This document shows positions 1 to 11,572 of a stretch of 64,000 nucleotides of DNA, piece by piece (position 1 is the stretch's first letter; each line of letters starts with the position of its first letter). The notes beneath the pieces were generated by a model, which saw nothing but the letters and a program-made list of their open reading frames with translations, was not told the origin of the DNA and ran no database searches. The position numbers were made by a program, and so were the translations under genes. The stretch comes from Bin80 sp965215475. GTDB taxonomy: Bacteria > Bacteroidota > Rhodothermia > Rhodothermales > Bin80. The stretch covers positions 2,480,001 through 2,544,000 of the forward strand of contig OZ244061.1 in assembly GCA_965215475.1 (NCBI GenBank), read 5' to 3'.

Positions 1-388
1 CAGTAGAATCCCCTTAAGAAGGCTCTATAGGAAGGTTTTTCCTGGTGAAAGAAGCCGATTTACGTCGGAGATAATCGATAAGTACATCATCAAAAGGTCT
101 ACTTGATCTGTGCATGGATTCCATCAGATTCAATGAACGATTTTAGCAGATTGGCGTAGCATAATATGTATAGTTCCAGATTTTATTATCTGCCTTGATA
201 TGTGGAGATTTTATGTTTCTCTATTGTGTGAATGTCGTATTGAAATTGCTCCATTGGTAGTGCGCATTCCACATTACATGAGTTGACTGCCAAACCCAAT
301 TGGGTGTTGATAGAATGAATCCAATGTCTTATTTACTTTGTTTTTTGACAGATCGGAGTGAGGATAAGAATTTTTAGGCCATGAATTA
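1..388. other. Non-coding left edge
   Basis: No open frame of useful length and no RNA gene is recognised here. It is AT-rich and probably holds the promoter of the following DUF262 gene, but no convincing -35/-10 pair can be picked by eye. Confidence 0.4.
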
Positions 389-1527
389 ATGGAAGCAACA
401 CATCAATTAGAGCACGAAAATGGAGATATTGCTACTTCCAGTGATTTCACTGAAATTGAGGATATTACAGAAGAAGATGATATTCTCATTCCGCGCGAAT
501 ATGACATTTTCTCCTATGGAGTTGACTATCCGGTAGACTCTCTCGTTCGTCGTATGAAGGATGGCAGCATCGTTGTGCCTATGTTCGCCGATTACTCCAG
601 CGATGATGACCGAATTACAGGATTCCAGCGGAATTATGTTTGGCCGAAACGTAAGGGTGACAGATTTATAGAATCGCTCCTTCTAGGATTGCCTGTTCCA
701 GGAATCTTTTTGGTACGCGAGGAAAGTGGCCGCCTGCTTGTTCTGGATGGACAGCAACGACTAAAATATTAGAAAAATATTATGGGGAAGGTTCAGATCA
801 AAAAAATCGGCTCCAAAAGGTGCATGATAGATTTGAGGGTAAGAGTTACGACGAGTTGGATCCAACGGATCGTAGGAGACTTGATGACAGCATCATTCAT
901 GCAACAGTAGTTAAGCAAATGGCTCCTACTGAGGATCAGAGCAGCATATACGATATTTTTGAGCGGCTGAATACAGGAGGTGTAAATCTACATCCACAAG
1001 AAATCAGAGTCGCATTATATCATGGAAAGTTTGCTCAAGTGCTTTCAAAACTCAACAAAGATCCTGATTGGCGTGTTCTTTATGGAGGGCAGTCAAACAG
1101 GCTAAAAGATCTGGAGATGATTCTTCGGTTTTTTGCATTTTACTATTCTGGAGATAAGTATTGCAGACCGATGAAAGAATTTTTGAACAGATACATGAGC
1201 AGTAACCGTAATCTTGAATGTCAGAGCGAAGATGAGCTGAAAAAAATATTCCGCAAGACAACCTCCTTTCTCAGGAATTGTATAGGAGATCAAGCATTTA
1301 AGCCATTTGGTTCGTTGAACGCCGCGGTACTTGATTCCGTGATGACTGGTGTCGCAAAACGAATTGAGCGCGGATCAATCAATAATTATAATGAGATAAA
1401 AAACAAGCTTCAAGGGTTATTCAAAAATGACGAATACATTGAGTCGGTAAAGACGGGTACTTCTGAAGAAGGTAAAGTAGGAAGAAGGCAGAAACTTGCT
1501 TTAGAGGCATTTTCCGAGATTGCATGA
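389..1527 (+). pseudogene. DUF262 (GmrSD N-domain-like) protein, single frameshift
   Basis: The first frame (389-772) encodes the N-terminal part of a DUF262 protein, with the characteristic VLDGQQRLK motif (ParB-like nuclease/NTPase fold) at its very end. It runs into a TAG at 770-772. The continuation LEKYYGEG... is open in another frame from about 769 through 1527, and includes IFERLNTGGVNL, another family hallmark. Adding one A to the AAAA run near 763-766 would restore a single protein of about 380 residues. DUF262 proteins occur in type IV restriction enzymes (GmrSD) and other defence loci; nuclease or NTPase activity is known for relatives, not shown here. The gene overlaps the downstream HEPN gene by ATGA, so the two were probably translationally coupled. 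The lesion may be genuine decay, phase variation or an assembly error in a homopolymer. Confidence 0.75.
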
Positions 1528-1976
1528 ATGGTATTCAAGAGGTTTCACGCATGAAGCAGCGCCTTGATGCCACGTTTGAGTGTATTGAAACCATTGATTC
1601 TAGTGCGCTAGAATTAAAATCAGATTTTGCAAAGTATTTGTGTGTTTTAGTCTCAGGCTACATTGAGAGGGCAATAGCAGAGATCGTTCAAGAACATGCT
1701 CGCAGAAATGGATCTTCTACATTACAAAAATTTGTGGAGGCAAGGACGAGCAAAACCCAAAGTGCCCATCCCCAGAGAATCATAGAGCTTTTGGGAAGTT
1801 TCCGTAAGGAATGGGGGCATGAAATTAAGCAATCTCTTTCCGAAGATCAGTGGGCAGCAATCCATAGTATGGTCCGGAACCGACATCAAATTGTTCATGG
1901 CCGTGATTACTACGAAAAGTCTCACAATCTAATTATCAGAGTACAAGAGCTCTGTCTGGGAGAGAGTTTAGCTTAA
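1524..1976 (+). CDS. HEPN-domain protein (MAE_28990/RiboL-PSP-like), putative RNase
   Basis: A 150-residue all-helical protein. Near the C-terminus it carries RNRHQIVHG, which fits the R-x4-6-H catalytic signature of HEPN ribonucleases (RN....H subtype). The central part (residues 35-60, YLCVLVSGYIERAIAEI) resembles the first helices of the MAE_28990/RiboL-PSP HEPN families. Its ATG overlaps the TGA of the DUF262 frame, so the two genes form one transcription unit. HEPN proteins in such settings usually act as toxins or RNA-cleaving effectors in defence or conflict systems; that role is inferred from family and neighbour. No antitoxin-like nucleotidyltransferase (MNT) is beside it, which argues against a HEPN-MNT module. 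Confidence 0.7.
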   Translation: MNGIQEVSRMKQRLDATFECIETIDSSALELKSDFAKYLCVLVSGYIERAIAEIVQEHARRNGSSTLQKFVEARTSKTQSAHPQRIIELLGSFRKEWGHEIKQSLSEDQWAAIHSMVRNRHQIVHGRDYYEKSHNLIIRVQELCLGESLA

Positions 1977-2384
1977 AAGAACTAAGACAGGGCAGGTTAA
2001 ATCCCAACCAATCTTTCATAGTGTAATAGATAACATAGACATTTCTGATCTAACTTTGGGGGATTTAATATTTTTGGAGTCTGAATTTGAAACCATTTTA
2101 TGAATGCACAGCGGTAGTAGTACAAATGAGTCAAGTCTGATGAGAATAATGGATGATGCAAAACTCGTTTTATTTTTTATTTGACTGACATCGAGCTATC
2201 CATTCCTAAGGTTTGTAGAATAGATTTTCCCATCCAACTATGGAGAGCATAAAGTAAAATAAGAGGTTTCTAATGTCTAAAAATTTCCATTCAAAAATTA
2301 TAGATGAGCCACTATCCTGATTATCCGACTCATGGCAGCGGAAGAATCCCGTATTAAGATCAATCAGGAGAGTACACTAAGTAA
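1977..2384. other. Intergenic region upstream of gyrA
   Basis: About 400 bp without a credible gene. It separates the HEPN gene from gyrA and presumably carries the gyrA promoter. An AGGAG at 2366-2370 lies about 14 bases before the gyrA ATG and is the best ribosome-binding candidate. Confidence 0.4.
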
Positions 2385-4985
2385 ATGACGGATATTATTT
2401 CTGAAATCGAAGAAGACGACGGACGGATTATTCCTCTGAGTATTACGGAGGAAATGGAATCGTCCTACATTGATTATTCAATGTCGGTGATTGTAGGGAG
2501 GGCTCTCCCAGACGTTCGAGATGGACTGAAACCTGCTCATCGCCGCGTTTTATATGGGATGAATGAATTGGGGTTGACCCCCGGTTCGACCTATAAAAAG
2601 AGTGCTCGTATTGTTGGAGAGGTATTAGGGAAATACCATCCGCATGGTGATTCATCCGTCTACGATACGATGGTGCGGATGGCACAGGATTTTTCTTTGC
2701 GCTATCCACTAGTAGACGGTCAAGGAAATTTTGGATCCGTTGATGGTGATTCCGCCGCGGCAATGCGGTATACAGAGGCACGTCTCACACGTCTCGCCTC
2801 GGAGCTGCTCCGTGACATCCGACAGGATACGGTAGATTTTCAGGAAAATTTTGACGGTTCTCTGGATGAGCCGATTGTTTTACCTGCTGCACTTCCCAAT
2901 CTGCTGGTAAATGGTGGGGACGGGATCGCAGTTGGAATGGCGACGAAGATCCCCCCTCATAATCTAAGGGAGGTGGCTTCAGCGATCATTGCATACATTG
3001 AAAATCCTGAGATTGACACCTTAGGACTGATGGAGTATATCCTTGGCCCAGATTTCCCGACGGGGGGAATTATCTATGGGGCGAAGGGGATTCAGTCCGC
3101 TTATCATACGGGGCGCGGACGGATCCTCATGCGGGCACGTATGCACGAGGAAGAACTAAGCAGTGGGAGGGTTGCTCTTATCATTACAGAGATTCCTTAC
3201 CAGGTCAATAAAGCCGTTCTAGTGGAAAAGATTGCTGAACTGGTACGAGATAAGCGGATTCAGGATATCAGAGATCTTCGTGACGAGAGTGATCGGGATG
3301 GCATGCGAATTGTCATAGAATTAAAGAAAGATGCTCAGCCTCAGGTGGTTGAAAATAAACTATACAAATACTCTAGATGTCAGCAATCGTTTGGGGCAAA
3401 CTTGGTTGCTCTTGTCCATGGACGGCCACAGACACTGACACTGAAAGACGCGGTCGTCCATTTTGTTGACCATCGTCACGAGGTTGTGACACGGCGTACC
3501 CAGTATCAACTTAGTGAAGTTCAAAAACAGGCGCATATCTTGGAAGGCCTTGTAATCTCGTTGGATCATCTTGATGCGGTGATTACAATGATTCGTGAAT
3601 CTGCTGATGTAGACGAGGCTCGGACCTGTTTGATCGAAGGAGTCTGGCCGTCCAAATTAACTCCAGCACAACTTGAGCGCTTGGGTCTTTCCATTACTGC
3701 TCCAGGTGCTGCAGATCACGGCCGAGAGACTTGGCTGAGTGAAGCACAGGCAAACGCGATCCTAGCTCTTCGATTAAGTCGATTGACAGGATTAGAGCGA
3801 GATAAGATTCTGGAAGATTTTCAGATGAAAAAGGAAGAAATCACACGCCTGACTGGGATCCTGGAGAGCAAGGAATTGCGGATGAATATCATCAAGGATG
3901 AGCTTCAAGAGCTCGCAGATAAACATGGTGATGATCGTCGTACAGAGATTGATCCCTTAGGGGGAGATGATATCCTCATTGAAGATCTGATCGATAATCA
4001 TAGAGTGGTTGTAACGATCTCACATCAGGGAATCACGAAAAGGACTCCCTTGGATGATTTTCATACGCAAGGTCGTGGAGGAATCGGGGCACGCGGCAGT
4101 ACACTCCGAAATGAGGATTATCTGGAGCATTTGTTCGTTTCATACAACCTTGATTACCTCTTGATTTTTACGGATTACGGTCAATGTTATTATTTGAGAG
4201 TGTATAATATTCCGGCTGGGGGGCGTACGGCGCGTGGGCGCAGCATTCGAAATCTAATCCCCATCTCATCAGAGGATCGTATTCGGGCTGTATTACCGGT
4301 CAGTCGGGAAGATTTTCTGGATGAAGAATTTCTAAAGTCTCATTATATTCTGATTGCAACGCGTAGAGGACTTCTCAAAAAAACGTCTTTATGGGCGTAT
4401 CGTAGGCCTTGGAAAAAAGGAATCCGAGCAATCAAGATTCGAGAGGGAGATGCGGTACTAGAGGCTCGTCTGACAGATGGGAATGCTCAGATTATTATGG
4501 CTTCATCAGGGGGACTTGCTAGTCGACGCTCTGAACAGCGTGTGCGAGCTGTTGGACGAGTCTCGCAAGGAGTAATCGGAATGAGGATATCAGAAAATCA
4601 GCGGATTGTAGGAATGGTAATCATATCTGAGGAAACAGAACGTACACTGCTTACTATTAGCGAAAATGGGTATGGAAAACGTTCACGTGTCAGTGATTAT
4701 CCAGAAAGGATCAGTGCAGGGAAGGGAGTCATCGCGCAAAAAATTAACGAAAAAACTGGTTCACTTGTAGCTATTCGGGGAGTACTAGAATCCGATGATT
4801 TGATGATAATTACCGAGAATGGGAATCTGATTCGGCAGGCAGTAAATAGAATTTCGGTGCTTAACCGTTCTACACAAGGCGTCCGACTGATTACACTAAG
4901 AGAAGAAGATTCGATTGCGGATGTCACCCGTGTTATTTCAGAAGATGCAGAAGCGGATCAGGACACTCTACCAAACGAGGATTAA
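2385..4985 (+). CDS. gyrA: DNA gyrase subunit A
   Basis: An 866-residue GyrA, the breakage-reunion subunit of the A2B2 gyrase that introduces negative supercoils with ATP. The active-site tyrosine is Y129 in AAMRYTEARL. The quinolone-determining segment GKYHPHGDSSVYD gives S90 and D94, equivalent to E. coli S83 and D87, so it has the quinolone-sensitive genotype. The C-terminal half has the beta-pinwheel repeats, with a GyrA box QGRGGIG near residue 565 that separates it from topoisomerase IV ParC. Length and colinearity are normal. The start ATG follows an AGGAG at rather long spacing. It is monocistronic in this window; gyrB is not adjacent. Confidence 0.97.
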   Translation: MTDIISEIEEDDGRIIPLSITEEMESSYIDYSMSVIVGRALPDVRDGLKPAHRRVLYGMNELGLTPGSTYKKSARIVGEVLGKYHPHGDSSVYDTMVRMAQDFSLRYPLVDGQGNFGSVDGDSAAAMRYTEARLTRLASELLRDIRQDTVDFQENFDGSLDEPIVLPAALPNLLVNGGDGIAVGMATKIPPHNLREVASAIIAYIENPEIDTLGLMEYILGPDFPTGGIIYGAKGIQSAYHTGRGRILMRARMHEEELSSGRVALIITEIPYQVNKAVLVEKIAELVRDKRIQDIRDLRDESDRDGMRIVIELKKDAQPQVVENKLYKYSRCQQSFGANLVALVHGRPQTLTLKDAVVHFVDHRHEVVTRRTQYQLSEVQKQAHILEGLVISLDHLDAVITMIRESADVDEARTCLIEGVWPSKLTPAQLERLGLSITAPGAADHGRETWLSEAQANAILALRLSRLTGLERDKILEDFQMKKEEITRLTGILESKELRMNIIKDELQELADKHGDDRRTEIDPLGGDDILIEDLIDNHRVVVTISHQGITKRTPLDDFHTQGRGGIGARGSTLRNEDYLEHLFVSYNLDYLLIFTDYGQCYYLRVYNIPAGGRTARGRSIRNLIPISSEDRIRAVLPVSREDFLDEEFLKSHYILIATRRGLLKKTSLWAYRRPWKKGIRAIKIREGDAVLEARLTDGNAQIIMASSGGLASRRSEQRVRAVGRVSQGVIGMRISENQRIVGMVIISEETERTLLTISENGYGKRSRVSDYPERISAGKGVIAQKINEKTGSLVAIRGVLESDDLMIITENGNLIRQAVNRISVLNRSTQGVRLITLREEDSIADVTRVISEDAEADQDTLPNED

Positions 4986-5219
4986 AGTTCGGGCCTCGGA
5001 TTGATGAGCTTAAAGTGTGGAGCGAGTTCTTTCGCCTATTGCTATAATACATACTTAGATTGGTTCAACATTGTGGAAGAAGGCGAATCTTTTTGGGGAA
5101 CAAATAAAAAATCAAGATGTAGGGGATATATGGAGTATTTTCTCCGCGAAAGCCCTTTATTGTCAGGGCGACATGAAAAAAATCATAGTGATTGAATATT
5201 CACCGAATACTTTTGTTTC

Positions 5220-8200
5220 ATGTGGATTTTAGGTTTCGTGATCTTCTCTGGTTTGCCCCCTTCGGATTCAGGACATCATGCCTTGCTCTTAGATGATGAA
5301 CGAAGGGACTCCATCCACGCCGTAGAGATGGACATGCATTTGTGGGAGCTCGGTGAGTTACCTACGTCTTCTCTCTTCGTAGCTCACCTTGATGAAAGCA
5401 CTTCATATGGACATTTAATCCATCCAACAAAATCCCCCCCCCCATTTTTTCTGGTAATCCCGTCATAGGGACGCTCCCTGATGGATTTTCCGAGTCGGAA
5501 TCTCTGGAAGAGGGTGCTTTATGGACTGGCGGAATTCCGGATATCTCTCCGATCACCGACGGGTCAAGTGCAAACTCAAAGACCGCTGAGACGACTGATC
5601 AAGCCGTCCCCGATCCCCCAAGAAATTTACAAGTGAATAGTCAGTATCATAATTTTGTTTATCTATGGTGGGCCACTCCCTCCAGTGATGGAGGTTCTCC
5701 GATTACGGGGTACAAGGTGGAATGGTCCACCGATGGCGGGACGAACTGGGAGGTTCTGGTTGACGATACTGAGCGAACGGTTCGGAATTATTCATTTTTA
5801 AGTAGCCGATTGACCCCAGGGGCGACCTTTCATTTCAGGGTCCGCGCCCTCAATGCGGACGGTGAAAGTGCCCCCTCCAATGTAGTTTCCTTCACCGTCC
5901 CATCTCCCTCTGGACGAGGCATTCCGACCAATGTGAGGATAACGGAGACCTCCTCTGGCGCGGCACAAGTTTCTTGGGATGCCCCCACAGATTTGCCAGA
6001 GGGTCAGAGCGCCTGGCTCTACTATCTCTTTAAATCCGACGACAATGGAGATTTCTGGAGTCAGCTCGCCGTAATTCACGCACCAACATTGAGTTATACC
6101 GACAATTCGGTATCCAGTGGCCGTACCTATGGGTATCGACTGAGGGCGGCGTATGGTGTTAACTTAGACCGATCCGTTCCTAGTGATTTTTCAGAGCCAG
6201 CCTATATTAAGCTCTCGACTCCCCCGGACGAAGTTTCTTCGTTAACGGTGACGTCGGTCAGCGCGAGCATCATTGATCTTTCGTGGTCGGCCCCATCGTA
6301 TGATGGGGGATCTCCGATTACAGGGTATCGGGTCGATATTCGGACCGTCACGCCACAGGCCTATGTACGTTTGGACGAAACGACGTCCACGAGTTACCGT
6401 GTCACGGGGCTGAATCACTCGACGCAGTACCGAATTCTTGTGCGGGCTGTCAATAACACGGGTGCGGGAATCCAAACCGCCATCACGTCCACGACGACGG
6501 CCGCAACCAGACCAGATGCCCCGACCGGCCTGACTGCCACCCCGACGGGGCGAACGACCATAGAGGTTTCATGGACCGCCGCAGAGGAAACCGGCGGGAG
6601 CCCGATCACAAGTTACTTGGTACAGGTTTCTCCCACTAGATTCTCTCCCGGCAATATAGATTGTTTTTCTCCTTGCGCTCAGAGAAATGTAGCAGAGCAC
6701 ATCAGGACCACTACCGTAACAGGGCTTCAACCGAGCACCATATATTATATTCAGATCTTTACCTTAGCCGCTGGCAATCCTGGTGGGCTCATATTCAGTT
6801 CTGCTAGCAGCACAATCAGCGCCACCACCGATGCGGTGAGTGCGCCGGATGCGCCCACGGGATTGACGGCCGCGGCAAGTGGGCCAAATAGTCATGACTT
6901 ATCATGGACCGCGCCCGCCGATGATGGTGGTGCTGCGATCACAAGCTATCAGGTGGAATCGTCGAGCACCGGCGATCCCGGGAGTTTTTCAGTGCTGCTC
7001 CCCGCTAGTTTGGGAAATGCAATCCCTAGATTCAGTAGACCTGTCTCACCTGGGACGATCACCTATTACCGGGTAAAGGCCCATAACTCGGTGGGAACGG
7101 GGGCGCCGTCCAATGCGGTTCGTGCCACGACAAAGGTGGTCACGGCGCCCGCAGCACCGACGGGCTTGACCGCCACGGCCGATGGCCCTTCTGTGATCAA
7201 TCTGCGTTGGATAGCGCCCTCCGACAATGGGGGTGCTGCCATTACAGGCTACCGGATTGAATCGTTTCGACTGGGAGGTGGGTTCTGGACCGAGGTGACG
7301 CGCAATACCCAATCCACGGCGACCACGTATATGCATACGGGACTCACCGCAAACACCAAATTGCATTACCGGGTCAGCGCGATCAATACGGCGGGAACGG
7401 GGGGTGCATCAAGCAGCGTCCGTGCCACGACCACCGCTGCCACGGCCCCGGCTGCCCCCACGGAATTGACCGCCAAGCCCGATGGGCCAACCATCATCAA
7501 CTTGTCCTGGACGGCCCCATCAAGGAACGGGGGCGTAGCGATTACCGGCTACCAGATTGAATCGTCTCCCACGGGAACAGGAGACACATGGACCAATCTG
7601 GTGGATAATACCGAATCCACCACGACCACCTATGCGCACACGGGGCTCACGGCCGGCACCACGCGTCATTACCGGGTCCGTGCGATCAATTCCGTGGATC
7701 CTGGCGCATGGTCGAATGTGGACATGGCCACGACCGCAGCTGTAGCCACGGCTCCAGATGCCCCCACGGCACTCACCGCCACGGCAGAGGGGCAAACAAC
7801 GATCACGTTATCATGGACGGCGCCAGCCAGCAATGGGGGCGCCGTCATTATGGGCTATCGGATTGAGGTGTCCACCGACGGGGGAACGAGTTTTTCTGAA
7901 CTGGTGGCAAGTCATAGTACGACCAGCTATTCGCACACCGGTCTAGATGCTGGCACTGCCCGACACTACCGGGTGCTTGCCATCAACTCGGCAGGCCGTA
8001 GTGGGTGGTCCAATACAGGCAGTGCCACGACCGCTGCCGCCACCGCCCCGGGTGCCCCGCCCAATTTACAGGTTTTTTCCCCAGGTTTTCATGATGTGAG
8101 ACTTACCTGGGGACGTCCGCCCAGTGATTCGCCGATCACAGGATACAAGGTGGAATGGTCTACCGATGGCGGCACCAACTGGGAGGCGTTGATTGGATAC

Positions 8201-10750
8201 GACGATCTGACTCGGACGAGATACCAGTTTCTCAGTAGTCGCTTGACGCCGGGGAGCGTGTTTCATTTTCGGGTTCTGGCACGCAGTGCCTCAGGAGATA
8301 GTGATCCTTCGGATGCAGTGTCCGTCACCGCCGCCTCGGCCCCTGGGTCAGGCATTGCCACCAATGTACGGGTGCGCCAGACGTCGGCCAACGCGGCGCA
8401 AATTTCCTGGGATGCCCCGACCGATCTTCCTTCCGGCCATCAGACGTTTGGATATAATGTTTACAAATCTGATGATGATGGGGATTTTTGGTCACAGTTC
8501 GCACGGGATGTCACCACGACAACCTATACCGATGATCAGGTATCGGCGGGTAAGACCTATGGGTATCGGGTTACCACCTGGATTGGTCCGAGCGAGGACG
8601 AAGCCCTTCAGGGTCAGTTCTCCGATGCCGCTTTTCTAACGATAACGATTGCTAGGGCCCCGGATGCGCCAACATCGCTGACCGCTGTGGCAAATGGACA
8701 AACGACCATCAACCTGAATTGGACGGCGCCCGCCAGCAATGGCGGCAGCCCCATCACGGGCTATCTGATTGAGGTCTCCACCGATAGAGGGGCGACCTTC
8801 ACACCATTGGTCCCGAGTCATCCGACGATCTCCTATGCGCATACGGGCCTGACCGCAGGCACCACCCGTCATTACCGGGTGCGTGCGATCAATTCGGTGA
8901 ACCTTGGGGATCCCTCCAATGTCGCCACGGCGACCACGGCGGATGTAGCAAATCCGACGGCACCCGGCGCGCCAAGGTCCCTCACCGCCACCGCCTCGGG
9001 ACAAACGACCATCAACCTGACTTGGACGGCACCCGCCAGCAATGGGGGCGCAGCGATTACCGGATATACATTGGAAGTATCCACCGATGGGGGGACGACC
9101 TTCACATCATTGGTGGCGAGTCAGTTGGCAACCACCTATGCGCACACCGGGCTTTCGGCAGGAGTGACGCGTCACTACCGGGTCCGTGCGACCAACTCGG
9201 CAACATTATCCGGCGCATGGTCGAATGTGGTCAATGCCACGACCGCAAGTAGCGGCGGGGGAGGAGGAGGTGGAGGCCCGAGTCTACCAGCACTCACATT
9301 TGCCGCGGCTTCGGCCAGCGTGGATGAAGCGGCGGGCACCTACCGGGTCCAGGTGACCCTCAGCGCCTCATCCAGCACCGCGACCACGCTCAGCTATACC
9401 CTATCAGGGACGGCCACCCAAGGCACCGACTATACGATTCAATCCTCGGTTACGCTGCCCGCCAATGCCACGTCGGCACAGATTCCCATCGTGATCGTCA
9501 ATGACCAAGAAGAAGAACCCGACGAAACCATCCTCGTGACGCTGGTCAGTAGCAATGGCTATACGCTTGGAAGCATCACCGCCTTTACGCTCACCATTAC
9601 CGACAATGATGGCACCACCGTATCGTTTGCCCAGACGCTTTCCGATCAGTCCTATGAGGTCGGCGTTCCCATTCAGGACCTCACGCTCCCCGCTGCGCAG
9701 CAAGGAACGCCTCCCTACAGGTATGCACTCACCCCAGAGTTGCCCAAAGGGCTCACCTTTGATGTGTCCACGCGGGTTTTAAGTGGCACTCCCACCGAAG
9801 CCGCTGCCGCAAAGACCTATACCTATACGGTCACCGATGCCAGTGATAATACAGCAATGCAGCAGTTTACCCTTGCAGTTGTTCAGCCGGAGGCGTTGAC
9901 CTTTACCGAAACGATCGCTGATCAGAAATATCCCGTTCAGATTCCGGTTCCCGATCAAATTCTTCCCCCTGCAGCCGGGGGCGTTGCGCCGTATACCTAC
10001 ACCTTGACCCCGGAATTGCCGGAGGGACTCACCTTTGATCCGAGCACCCGGGCCTTGCGTGGAACGCCGACCGAGGTGGCATCTACCCAAACCTATACCT
10101 ATGTCGCAGAAGATCGCGCGGGAACGCAGACGCAGCAGACGTTTGATCTGGAGGTGTATCAAATGTCCTTTACCGAAAGGGTTCCCAACCAGTCCTATGC
10201 CCGGGGCGAACCCATTGCGGACCTGGTCCTCCCGGAAGCGACCGGTGGAGTCTCGCCAATTGCGTACACCTTGAACCTGCTGGAGCTTCCGTTGGGCTTG
10301 CAGTTTGATCTTCCCACTCGTACGATTCGGGGCATCCCCACAGAGATGACCCCGCCCAGGTCTCTGACCTATCGGGCCGTGGATGTGAACCAAGCCGAGG
10401 ACCGTCTAACCTTCACCATGGAGGTGATCTCCCCGGTCTCGACCGAAGCAGCCTCGGGGAGGCCCCAGGAATTCCGGGTCTATCCGAATTATCCGAATCC
10501 GTTCCAGCGTTCAACGCATCTGGTGTTGGATCTACCCTGGCCCGCACAGGTACGGGTGGACGTGTTGGACATGACGGGCCGGCGCGTGATGGCGATCCCG
10601 GCCGCGAATCTGAGCGCAGGATGGAACCATGAAATCGAGTTGACGGGCCTGGAACTCTCCTCGGGAACCTACCTGTACCGGATCCAGGCGACCTCGATGG
10701 AAGATCCATCCTCTTCGGTCTATGTCGGCCAGTTTGTACGTGTCAAGTGA
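5220..10750 (+). CDS. Giant FN3/Calx-beta/He_PIG protein with T9SS sorting domain, frame broken at C10
   Basis: The main frame is open from about 5435 to 10750 (an internal GTG lies at 5633). It encodes 12 fibronectin type III domains in tandem, an octaglycine linker near 9255-9278, one Calx-beta domain (YTLSGTATQGTDYTI), three He_PIG/putative Ig domains (GLTFD....L.GTPTE pattern) and a C-terminal type A T9SS sorting domain with YPNYPNPF. This marks a secreted, surface-attached or released adhesin or matrix protein. The first FN3 domain starts upstream of the GTG (PPRNLQVNSQ), so that GTG is not the true start. A hydrophobic, signal-like N-terminus (MWILGFVIFSGLPPS) begins at ATG 5220 in a different frame, and the frames meet at a C10 run (5434-5443); 11 or 8 C would join them. 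GC is higher than in the neighbours, which is common for long repeat genes. The exact start is uncertain. Confidence 0.8.
5434..5443 (+). repeat. C10 homopolymer in the 5' coding part of the giant FN3 gene
   Basis: Ten consecutive C residues sit exactly where the signal-peptide-bearing frame (from 5220) hands over to the frame of the FN3 domains. With 10 C the protein stops shortly after the tract; with 11 or 8 C it reads through. Such tracts are typical slipped-strand switches of surface proteins, but also typical assembly error sites. Confidence 0.7.
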
Positions 10751-10761
10751 TGTAGGAGGGG

Positions 10762-10792
10762 AATGCTCTGTCTTTTAACCGGACAGGGCATT
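10762..10792 (+). terminator. Strong hairpin after the giant FN3 gene
   Basis: AATGCTCTGTC (10762-10772) pairs with GACAGGGCATT (10782-10792), an 11-bp stem allowing one G-U, with a 9-base loop. It starts 12 bases after the stop codon. It lacks a clear U tail, so it may be a bidirectional or RNA-stabilising hairpin rather than a classic terminator. Confidence 0.5.
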
Positions 10793-10884
10793 GATTGGTC
10801 ACGTAAAGATCTATGAAGCGAAGTCATAGCTTAGCAAATACAACCTTGTGACTGTATCGCCAAGTAGCTAGAGGGAATTAATTT

Positions 10885-11400
10885 GGTTCTTCAGAGTTTG
10901 GTATGAAATGATTAAATTCAAGATGAATCAAATATAGCAATTTCATGACCAAGGAATTTATGAATTCAGTGATGCAGGACTCGTTAGGACTTGACTCCGA
11001 GTGGCAGGTTGATGAGGTCACCTTTGCCCCGAAGGAGCGACGAATTGATGTGTATCTTTCGCATTCGGGAAAGAATCTGATCTGTCCTGAGACGGGAGAA
11101 CTAGGCACCTTGTATGACCACCGCGGGGAGCGAGGTTGGCGACATTTGGGAGGGTTTCTGTGTAAAGGTTAGGTCCATGATCGCATTCTCCGAGTCCCGT
11201 TTTCCGCGGGAGTTAAGACCATTACAATTCTTTGGGCGGACGCATTGAGTCGGGGGACGGATGCGTTTGAGTGCGGGGCCATTGATTGGTTGTTGGCAAC
11301 CAAGAATCAAACCAAAACGACCAAGTTACTCCAGTGCGGATTTTACCAACTCCAGGGGATGATGCACAGCCGGGTCGGCCGTGGAAGGAAGCGAAGGATA
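10885..11400 (+). pseudogene. ISL3-family transposase, N-terminal fragment
   Basis: From ATG 10945 the frame encodes the N-terminal zinc-finger/HTH part of an ISL3 transposase: ICPETGELGTLYDHRGER, then GWRHLGGF. A TAG at 11170-11172 interrupts it, and the same frame continues with the HTH-like region (VKTITILWADALSRGTDAFE...AIDWLLATKNQT) to about 11395. The catalytic DDE part is missing. GGTTCTTCAGAGTTTGG at 10885 resembles an ISL3 left terminal inverted repeat. Its sequence differs clearly from the second ISL3 type at 11573 and 47809, so this is the relic of a different element. A junction of unclear origin follows at 11400-11570. Confidence 0.7.
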
Positions 11401-11572
11401 CTCATGTCCAAACTTAACCCTATTTTTCCTGAAAGTAGGATTTTTCGGTTAAAAAACGTCCTCTTTTCCCCTTCTCAGCCCCGTTTTTCGGTCTGAATCC
11501 GCCTTTTTGGGTATTCCGATTGAAGTGGGACACTAATCCGAGGGCAGTGGGACACCCATTCCTGATTGCACG

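Noticed and set aside
5001..5195. 64-residue open frame after gyrA
   Set aside because: No ribosome-binding site, no family and mixed composition; more likely 3' flank of gyrA.
5798..9105. Long antisense frames inside the FN3 gene
   Set aside because: They arise from the repetitive GC-rich coding strand and resemble one another only because the FN3 repeats do.
11525..11555. Two GTGGGACAC direct repeats, possible IS21-type end
   Set aside because: No IstA/IstB coding sequence is near; two 9-base repeats are not enough to call an element.
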